Shown one piece after another: positions 55,870 through 64,000 of a stretch of 64,000 bases of DNA. Positions within the stretch are counted from its first letter, which is position 1. Each line of letters opens with the position of its first letter. The position numbers were made by a program, and so were the translations under genes. Source of the stretch: Arthonia radiata (lineage: Eukaryota > Ascomycota > Arthoniomycetes > Arthoniales > Arthoniaceae); assembly GCA_002989075.1 (NCBI GenBank), contig PSQN01000016.1, positions 1,655,346 through 1,719,345 on the forward strand. The letters are read 5' to 3'. A model generated the notes under the pieces. It saw only the letters and a program-made list of their open reading frames with translations, made no database searches and was not told the origin of the DNA.

Positions 55870-56876
55870 AAGAGGCGGTGTTATGATGTGTGGTAATGTC
55901 TCTTGCTCCGCCGCATGACGGCTGCTGTTGGAAATGGATATTTTGCTTAGGAAGGGAGGCGTTGAGGCATAGATTTGTACAGCTAGCGCACATTTTGATT
56001 ATACCTTCAGAACACACCACCATATTTCCGGAATCCTCCCCTTTCTAAATGTCCAGCAACGCGCCAGGCCGCCAGCGCGCCCGAGTCGTGTCTTCCTCCG
56101 ACGCCTGTACCCGATGCTGCTGGTTCGCTCAATGAAAGCAAAGCCGCATAGCAGCGCAACACAGGTCTTACCAATGTGGCTTCACCTACCATGCCCGGGC
56201 GCTGCTCATGTCGACCCCTCGCATACCCACTCCATGTCTCCTCCTTCATAGCTTAGCGCCATGTCAGCCGCGCTCAGTGCTCGTCACTACACTTTCGCGA
56301 CCGATTCCCTTGCGCTGCTCAGTCCAACCCTCGACGCTTCAGATGCTCAGTCATGTACTTGCTCTTCGATAGCGCCGCACACTTCTAGCCGCACCCTGCG
56401 TTCGTTACTTGTGTTTTGCGACCAACCCACGGTGTCCCTAGGTTCGTAGACTGATCCTCCTGGTGCTGCATCGGGGTTGCTCTCCCGTGGTTCAGCATCC
56501 TTCTAGCTGTCAGTTATAGTCTTTGGCTGTACTTGTGGAGGCAGTTGCATAGCGTTGGGGAAAGGAACAGACTTCTCCCCTGGCTGCAGATGGCGAATTT
56601 TAGAAAAAGGCGCACACATGTGTAATGCTCGTCTTGTGCCACTAATGAATACCGTCCAGCCTGCACGCCAGAAGGCGACGCCAACTGCTTGAACGCCACC
56701 AACAGGGTCCGGGAATCCGCACAGTCACTGCAATATGAAAGGATAGGGAAGGTCATGGGAAATCACGGGTCCGCGCGTTGCTGAACGCAGCCGCCTGGAA
56801 CCGATGTCTGTTATTTTATGCCCTTACTGTCTTGACATTACCTCACATGCCCTCATGACACATCATCACATCATGC
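55870..56876. other. Intergenic, convergent 3' ends, 1 kb
   Basis: Between convergent tah18 and snx41. Several short frames on both strands (for example 56007-56249 minus, 56514-56756 minus) lack any motif. No gene is called. Confidence 0.5.
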
Positions 56877-58961
56877 CTATGCCTGAATGCCATCGACCTC
56901 TCTCTTCGCCTCCTCCCAACTTGCCAGGTTCTTCTTCGCCCATTCCACATGCGCCCTTGCGTACGAAATCTGCATCAACGTCAGCCCAATACCACACACC
57001 ACAACCACTAACACAATCCCAAGGAAACAAAAGACTCACCATACACCCCTTCATGTCCCCCTCCTTCTCCCTCTGAAACCCCTGCAAACTCCTCAGCACA
57101 CCCCGACTCGCATCCCTCACATCCTTCTCCGACACCTCCAGCGCCATCTCCAGCTGCCCCAAACCTTCCTTCGTCTTCCCCATCTGATCTCGCCGCGTCC
57201 GCTCAGGGTCCACGTCCACCATCCCTTGAAACGTATGGCTCAGCCGCCCAAAGATCTTATTCGTCACGAAGTTCCCACTGATCGTCTTCCGGTGATCCGC
57301 CTTGCTCTGGGGACTATCAGCCGCCGAGGAAGCAGGCGAGCCCATAGCTGCGGAGGGCACGCCTGAAGATGTGTTGCCAGGTGGAAAGTCAGAGTCGATG
57401 GAGTCGTTGTCGCCTTCTGAAGCGCCCCGAGTGCGTTCGCTGCGCGCGGAGCCAGTGGATAAAGAGCGCTTCGGCGCGCCAGTGTCCCGGCCGGGCAGGA
57501 AGCCGCTGTTCTCAAGATGCGAGTCTATGCGCCTGGCTTCGCCTTCAGACTGTTCGAGCTGAGCGAGGAGCGCGCGTTTCTTGTCGAGCTCGTCGCGCGT
57601 CATCTCCTCTTGCACGCGCTTGAGTATTCGATAACGTAGCACAGATCGGACGATGCCTGCGAACTGCGCGGATTCTCGCATCGGCTCTGAGAAGCCGGCG
57701 CTGAGGTCTGCGGAGAGCTGTGTGGTCGCCATGTAGGTCGAGTCGACGGCTTGACCGATCTTCTCGATCGCCGCAGCGAGGGACGGCGATTGTTCATTCA
57801 GCGAGAAGCCGTTCAAGCGGGCACCGAGCTCCGCGAGATCATCAGCGTAGGAGTTGTAATGGCTGAGCATGCGCTTGTTGACTTTGTCGACGTTGCCTTG
57901 CAGGAGGTGTTCGAGGTCACGGGAGGAGGATTCGAAATTGACGAAGTAGGGGTCGAGGTCAGCTTCGGAGAGCTGGGCGGTGGAGGGTGGAGGGAAGCGG
58001 CCGAAGATTTGGGGACCAGTGGCTGGGGTGTGAGCGGCGGTAGAGGGTAGAGTGCTGGCTATGGGGGGAGATGTGGGTGTGCCTGTGGACGTTTGGTCTT
58101 TGCCTGCTGACTTTAACTTGGCGGTCGATGCGGGGATGGGCAGGTAGTTGTGGCCTGCTGTGGGGTTTGACGCGTCGAGTGGAGGAGCGCGGAGGTTGTT
58201 TTTCGGGACAGTTATTAAAGGTGTTGATCTGAGGATTTCTCCCTGCGATATCGTCAGCATGATACACATCGCATCTTCCTGCAAAGGCGGCATACCCAGC
58301 TAGCGTGTGGATCTAAGAACTTCCAGAACACGCCGTCGTCGAGTATGTCTTGTTGCCGTTTACAGCGGTTTAGGAACGAGGTGAGCATGCGCTTTCGATG
58401 CTCGATAATGGCCTGGTCTTCCTTAGCTTTCGCTGGCTTAGCCGCGTAATCTGCCATGGAATGCTTTTCGGGTATAGGTGGTATAATGAGCGTGGGGTGT
58501 AGGGCGACGAGGCTCGTCCGCAGAGAATAAAAGTCTGAATATCGTCTTCGAACCTCCACATCCTAATTCAATGTCAATGAAAAGTCAGTGCAGTCTGGCT
58601 TGAGGAATCCACTGACGTAGACTCGTATGGTGTACACTATGTAATTCCCTCCTCCTTCCGTGTTCTTGCCCGCATTCGTGATCTGTATCTGCAAGGTGGG
58701 ATGCTCGTAGAGTAATCGTTCTATTCGGCTTTCATAGTTGCCCTTCTTTGCGATCTGGCCGGGCTCTGTAGAGCCCTCGTCTTCCGGGGCTGCTGGCGCG
58801 TCGGAGTCTTGGGTGTAGGTTCCCACGGCATCGCTATTCTGCGATTCATCGTCGGAAGGCGGAGTGGATGGTCGGTGAAAGCCGCGCGATGTGGGAGAGC
58901 CTAAGTCGGAATCGCGACGCTCGAAAGCTCCGTACGGATTGTTGTCTTCATCGTTCCACAT
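56877..58961 (-). CDS. snx41: Sorting nexin Snx41
   Basis: PX-BAR protein acting with Snx4/Atg24 in endosome-to-Golgi retrieval and selective autophagy. Four exons, 58961-58617, 58562-58296, 58242-57040 and 56969-56877, give 635 residues. The N-terminus MWNDEDNNPYGAFE is a hallmark of fungal Snx41. The PX domain runs from about residue 75 (LQIQITNAGKNTEGGGNYIVYTIRVY) through DVEVRRRYSDFYSLR, which holds the phosphoinositide-binding Arg/Tyr of RRYSDF, to the basic RCKRQQDILDDGVFWKFLDP. BAR-like helices follow from about residue 295 (DPYFVNFESSSRDLEHLLQG) to the C-terminus, broken by a long Ser/Asp-rich linker. The last exon encodes 30 residues (ISYARAHVEWAKKNLASWEE). Intron 1 has a gtcagt donor. 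Confidence 0.95.
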
Positions 58962-59709
58962 TTCGGGTGCCTGGTAGGGCCGTCAGCATACTGTATGCTG
59001 CGTAGCCAAGCCGACCGAGTTGGGCTTTTCTGGCATTGTGTATGCGGAACCCTCTCAGTAGCTAACAGCAGCTTTTGCGATGTCGAGATAGGCTGGAGAT
59101 CCTTTACTATGTGTAGTAGTGGGCCATGCGGATCATTCGTTTATGAGACTGGCTTGTTCCCGCTGGTGATGCGCGTGAGGGAGGGATATGCGGGATGTAT
59201 CAATGCTCACCCGTTGTCATTCAGCGTCCACGAAACCAGCCAAAGTCAGAAGCGTAGATCAAAAGCGGATCGTGATTCAAGCATTTGCGATTGTACCAAG
59301 ACCAGCTTGAAGCACAGCATCCGCGGAAAGTCACTCGCACGGGAGCTTGTGACGTCTTCCCGCACTAAGCCCGTTTGCGACTAGCTTTCTTACGGCGATG
59401 AGGCTCGTGTGGCCGGCACGCTGGCAAAGGACTGCTTCCTCCGCCTCGTCTCATTATGAAACCAATAAGAATCGTTAGTGGCGGCGTGTATGGTGCCGCT
59501 TGTTGGCACAAAGTTCAAAGCTCATTCATATCTATCAACGTGGTGATGAAGTGTCCTCTTAAAGTCCGCAAAGCTGACCTCACGGGTTTTCTCTACGCAA
59601 TAGCCACCTCCGCATCGATCTCGGCTTAGGCAGCAGCAGCTGATGCTGCGGCGGTATCGCCCTTAGCGTTGCTCTTCTGCATAGTCTGCTCAAAGACTGG
59701 GGTTGCAAC
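58962..59709. other. Intergenic
   Basis: Between snx41 and the secreted lipase. A few short frames only; no gene is seen. Confidence 0.5.
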
Positions 59710-60894
59710 TCAGGCAGCGCAGCTCCCACCCAGCTGTGGAACGCCAAAGCTCGACAAGTGTTGCGGAGTCACGGTTATCTGTCCGTTCCCAGCAGAGCAT
59801 TGAGTGTCGCGCTCACCATTGCACCTCAAAGTGGAAGCAGCGGTGCCCGAACCGTAAAACTCAACACCATAGTGAATAAGAACGGGAGTGTACATGTTCT
59901 GAAATGAAACGTGTCAGTGGTCTACAATATTAGAAGTGACCGACGGTATGAGCAAGACTCACGGGGACACCATCTCCAGCATTGTTGCCGCGGCGCAAGA
60001 GTCCTTGCTGGCTCTGGCCGAAGTTGGCAAAGATCGAGTTGCCGATCGGGAAAGCAGCCAAGGCGTTGCTAGTGATGGACTTGCCCGGGAAGTTTTGTGC
60101 GAGGCCAATGTAGGAAAGGTAAGTCAAGGAGCCGCCGAGCGAGTGGCCAAGACTCTCCAGCGTGTAATCAGGGAAACGTGCAATCAAGCTGCGGACCTGC
60201 AGATCATGTCAGCTATAAGTCTCTCTTGCAGCATTGTTGTTGAAGTTCGCAGCATTTCAAGGCGCCTATCAAGCATACACACTGGCGACCTGACTCTTGA
60301 AGGTAATAAAGGGCCACAAATTATTGTGGAAACTTTTAACTTACCTCCGCGATGATGATGTCGTGGACCGAAGCGTATGGGTTGAAGACGCCTGCAATCA
60401 CAGTGGTGTCTGCAGGAAACTTGACGCCGCTCAGTCTGGGGTTCACCACAGGTATAACCGTCAGATCGTTGAGGAAATCTTGGGCGGTCGTGGAGCCACG
60501 CAGAGCGACGGTAATACGCCTCCGGCTGCTGCTGTAGCCAATGTAACCCTGTGAAGGTATCAGATGTCGACGTTGGCGTCTTTCACGAGCCTGAGTCGAG
60601 CTCAGAGAACCCTTACCTGTGTATCCGTTCCAAGGTTGTCGAGCTGTCTAGTGATGGTCACATCGTACGCTTGGCCCTGACAGCCACTATAGGCGGCGGA
60701 TGAGAGCTGCGCGGCACGACGCAGCTCGTTGTAATCGTTTTGCGAAGCTTGGCCGGTCAGTAGGTGCAATGCTCATGTTTATCGGTGTGCTTACCTGGCG
60801 TTGCACGCTTCTCGAGCCCAACTTCAGCAGGTGCTGGCGCAGCAAAAGTAAGACTGGCCGCGAGGAAGGTGTAAAATATGCTTGAAATGAACAT
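59710..60894 (-). CDS. Secreted class 3 lipase (feruloyl esterase/Thermomyces lipase type)
   Basis: Five exons, 60894-60795, 60747-60617, 60548-60345, 60196-59963 and 59898-59710, give 285 residues, the usual size for these enzymes. Residues 1-18 (MFISSIFYTFLAASLTFA) form a signal peptide. A short pro-region ends in LEKR, a Kex2 cleavage site, so the mature enzyme starts near residue 31. The family pattern includes DYNELRRAAQLSSAAYSG, ITVALRGSTTAQDFLNDL (oxyanion loop), the nucleophile elbow LESLGHSLGGSLTYL, the catalytic Asp in GDGVPN, and a His in LIHYGVEFY. Four Cys are seen in the C-terminal half (LRCNGERDTQC, GGSC) and the early exon (SGCQG), suggesting disulfides. Substrate (lipid or feruloyl ester) not decidable. 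A TATA-like element is listed at 61022. Confidence 0.93.
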
Positions 60895-61995
60895 GACTGT
60901 TGATGGACTATCAGATTCACGGACGATTGCGAAGTGAATGGCAGTTGCTCTGAGTGACTGTAATCTAGGAAAACGAAGCGCTCTGGCTAGGACTCGTTGG
61001 TTGACCAGACGAACGGCGTTGCTTATATATTCTCACGCAACACCATAGCGTGAGCTCGATGGTGGTCAATCTCGGCTCACAACGTTCAACGCCTTCACCA
61101 TTCTTACCATCGCGGTTCAATTCCCCGCTCGAGGAGGTTGGCGAATGTGCCCGCGTGTCTGCCTTGGGCCGAAGAGTGGATGAAAAAGTGTGCTCGCATT
61201 GCTAGACACTGCAAGGTCGACGTTTCGTCGGTTCGAGAGCCACATCGTCGCGTACTCCTCGTCTACAGTAGCATAGCGGAATGGTCTGCTGATGCGACAG
61301 CCAGTGAGAACCATGCCAAAGTAATCCAAAATAGTGATCTGTACGTGACCCGATGCGCATAGTTTGCCGACAGGTGCCCTAAACAGGAAGACTGCCCACC
61401 GTTACATGTGCAATGACTCGTGTGGCTTATAGCTCCGTAGCCTAACGCTTAGTCAATTCTGCAACTCCAGAGCATCATTCCGAAATCTGATTACGCGCCG
61501 ACGGCCCATGCAAGGCGCGAGTCCGTCTGGAGCCGGAGGCTGAGCCCCTCGTTCAATCTGACTGCTAGGCGAGGCCCCGTTGAAGCCTGACTATCATGGC
61601 TTTGTAGGCGACCGGACTCGGTCGCCATGGACTAATTGAGCTCGACGAGTGTTCGGAGTTGCCTTTGTAGATCGGCGCTACCCTTTGAGTCGCGAGACTA
61701 TAGGTCATAGTCTTCACCGATATCAGGCCAAAAGCTCAGACGTGGCGCCACAATGTCGTCTGGTGTGTCCAGCCTCCGCTCAAGCTTACGCAGGAGAAGT
61801 GTAGACATCCGACATGGTAGCATCATCCGAGGCCATGTGGGAGCTTATAGGAAATCAAGTCGAGGCTAGCAAGCATGCTGTGTAGTGTCGCTGTATACCC
61901 CACAAACTAGCTGCATATTTCGCAGGTCAAGCAGCCTCGGGCCGTGTTGTGACCTAGGATCATGCTTGATATGTGCTGCATAACAGGACTCGCCA
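60895..61995. other. Intergenic 1.1 kb
   Basis: Upstream of the lipase and downstream of aspartokinase on the minus strand. A few short frames, none with a motif. I found no tRNA-like structure. Confidence 0.5.
61022..61029 (-). promoter_or_regulatory. TATA-like element upstream of secreted lipase
   Basis: On the minus strand this reads TATATAAG, 128 nt upstream of the lipase ATG. A plausible TATA box for an inducible secreted enzyme, but the distance is at the upper end for fungi. Confidence 0.4.
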
Positions 61996-64000
61996 TCAGA
62001 CGTGATCATCCAGAAATGTGAAGAGATTTGTGTGGAGGATGCTCATCGCGCGATCAGCATCGCGGTTCTCGATTACGCAAGAGATGTTGATCTCGCTTGC
62101 TCCTAGACGATAATCAGTCGTTGGTTTGGTAGATACGATGAGCCCGTGTACCTTGAGAAATCATTTCAATATTGACATTATTTTCACCCAGTACGCTGAA
62201 CATGCGGCCAGCGACCCCAGTCATGTTCTTCATCTCTCTGCCGACTAGGCTCAGGATCGCCATATCGTCTAGCAAATCAACGTCACCGACCATGCGGATC
62301 TCATCAAGTGCCTAAGGATAACACGTCAGCACACGATTTTTGTTCGAACAGCACTGGAAGTTCTGCTATTGCTAGATATGGCCGGATGTTTCAGGATCGC
62401 GCCAGCGTACTGCTCGCCGGGCAGGGGTTCCCAAGTGATGGTACCCAGCCGGCACAGGCTGTTGGCACATTCAAATGACAGAACCAGCAAGTAGTGAGAT
62501 GCTCAGCATCCACCATTTAACTCCCAGGTCCTAGCTGATAGCTTTTGCGGCCTCGCCCTCGTTCTAGCCGCCAAAGACTGTCATACGTGCATGAAAAGAA
62601 AATGTGTGGATGCTGTAACTTACGCCTTGTAAGTCTGTGTCGACTACGCGCTTATTTGTGTCCTTCCCGTGTACGAACGCACTTTCTGAATGTAGAGCCA
62701 TGGAAACATGCACCTCAGAAGTCGAGATCAAGTCAACGGAGAGCCGCCACCGGTCAAGAACAGAGAAGATTTTTGCGAAAAAGCCATGCGATAGGGAGCG
62801 CTTGTTCGAATGCACATTCATCACCAGGATATTGTTCTTGATAGTGACGGCTGTTGGGCGCTTCGCACGTACACTATATGGCCGGCCGTGACTGCTGTGC
62901 GGTCGGAACGATAATGAGCCATTGGGCCGGTGACCTGGTGACCCATCCATATCATCAGGCGTGGCAGGCTCTGGCGTGACTCTGGTGCCGTGACCCATCG
63001 GATTGTTGACGTTGCGTATCCTCAGCGGGATGCGTGATGATACTGCCTGATGCATTGTGAAAGGATGGATGACTTCCGAGCCATAGAACGTCAACTCTGC
63101 CGCCTCTGCAGGACTGATCTCGGGCAGGAGCTTCGCAGTTGGTACTCGCCTTGGATCAGCACTGAAGATGCCTTCGACCTCTTTCCAGATCTGTAGCTCG
63201 ATGGCTTGCAAGCCGACAGCAACCAACGCAGCACACAAGTCCGTGTACCCACGGCCTACCTGGTCAAGCAAGCCGCCTGACACGACACCGAAATAGCCTG
63301 TAATGACTGGAACGCGTGGCCAGCACGCATCAAGCCTGTCTCGAATAGCCTGGGCCAGAGCGTCGTAGAAATCCTGTCCGACCCCCTCCGGAGCTTTAAC
63401 GTGTTCAGCGTCGGTCTTGACGGGCACGATATTGCTCAGGTCAACGAGTTCAGCATCCACGCCATCATGCTGTAGGATGGAAGTCAAGAAATGACAGCTC
63501 AGTAGCTCGCCTTTGCTGATAATCGTGTCGCGCTGTCTGGTTCTGATCTCACGGTTGCGCTCTGGGTTCTGCTGAGTAGCTGATAGAAGTTCAGTCAGAT
63601 CCTGACACTCATGGTCTACCTAAAAGCAATGGATCAGCACCTCGTGTAGCAAACAGCCTGCATTCCCCAGGTGCTGAATCAGGCTGCTATTATCCTCGCC
63701 GGTGAAAGACATATCAGCATACCTTCTGGATAAACCCATCCAAAATCGGCTGCGGCTTCTCATCCCCAAAATACCGCCTTGCAGCCCCAACATGATCATC
63801 TCGAATAGCCTTCACAAGACCCTCGTAAGCCGTAGACTGAGCACCTTCAGCCTCGTCCGCAGCCTTGATGAGCCTAATAAGCGTAAGCAAAATCCCCCGC
63901 GCCATCCATTCGACATACCTCTGGGTAGTTCCCTGCACTTTGATATTCGTACTCCGTGCTGATGCAACCACTGCGACAGAGCTCGATTTCAACTCATCCT
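61996..64000 (-). CDS. hom3: Aspartokinase (5' end outside the window)
   Basis: First enzyme of threonine/methionine synthesis: ATP plus aspartate to aspartyl phosphate, cytosolic, feedback-inhibited by threonine. The gene runs off the right edge; visible exons (minus strand order) are 64000-63919 (partial), 63873-63723, 63619-62624, 62311-62152 and 62102-61996, about 498 residues. The N-terminal KFGGTS motif is outside. Visible family blocks: VVASARSTNIKVQGTTQR, then TRQRDTIISKGELLSCHFL, VPVITGYFGVVSGGLLDQVGRGYTD (nucleotide-binding Gly run), the ADPRRVPTAKLLPEISPAEAAELTFYGSEVIHP block, and two ACT domains (LSVDLISTSEVHVSMAL; GVAGRMFSVLGENNVNIEMIS). The terminal exon GASEINISCVIENRDADRA closes ACT2. 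Intron 62312-62623 is 312 nt, the longest here, but no missing exon is needed. Confidence 0.93.

Noticed and set aside
62312-62623. 312-nt intron of aspartokinase as a possible missed exon
   Set aside because: The flanking exons already join the family sequence directly (VDTDLQG to ALDEIRMVGD), so no residues are missing.

Overview
This 64 kb window is nuclear DNA from a filamentous ascomycete (Pezizomycotina). Three things show this: the genes are closely packed with short GT-AG introns (about 49-130 nt); several proteins match families typical of these fungi (Snx41, Leo1, Mob2, a C-terminal kinesin-14 of KlpA type, the fungal FHIP protein, a Loa1-like acyltransferase); and there are no operons. 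A dothideomycete is my guess from overall feel, not from a marker. I rebuilt 31 protein genes, one of them cut by the right edge, plus one doubtful small gene. Exon joins were checked by reading-frame phase and by recognisable family motifs on both sides.

Layout. 0.6-7.5 kb, plus strand: homogentisate dioxygenase, a lysine-rich single-TM protein, an Erv29/Surf4 cargo receptor and a small unknown gene. 7.5-10 kb: a gene-poor stretch with a minisatellite and a hairpin/MITE-like repeat. 10-15.6 kb: divergent LEO1 and MOB2, then a membrane protein. 16-19.4 kb, minus: an NTF2/SnoaL-like mitochondrial protein and an MFS sugar transporter. 20-22.7 kb, plus: Ste14 and two tandem MAPEG genes. 22.9-27.5 kb, minus: a hexapeptide O-acetyltransferase and a CLC chloride protein. 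28-40.1 kb, plus: a DGAT1-type MBOAT, FHIP, kinesin-14, a Loa1-like acyltransferase and a GNAT. 40.6-53.2 kb, all minus: class 3 lipase, orphan protein, SGNH esterase, SLC35F-type carrier, SDR, ArfGAP and a two-RRM protein. 53.9-55.9 kb, plus: the diflavin reductase Tah18. 56.9-64 kb, minus: Snx41, a secreted class 3 lipase and aspartokinase (5' end off-window).

How the genes relate. Most are unlinked housekeeping genes. Membrane traffic (Erv29, Gcs1-type ArfGAP, Snx41, FHIP) and lipid metabolism (DGAT1-type acyltransferase, Loa1-like acyltransferase, Ste14, two lipases) are well represented, and FHIP (dynein adaptor) lies beside a minus-end kinesin-14. I see no secondary-metabolite cluster. 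I saw no retroelement, tRNA, rRNA or CRISPR array. The most interesting points are gene-structure oddities: an 18-nt microexon and a Gln at the proton-glutamate site of the CLC protein, a degenerate second MAPEG copy, an SGNH esterase with altered catalytic blocks, a stop-free 3n intron inside an SDR nucleotide-binding loop, and two flanking introns with opposite G/C strand skew.
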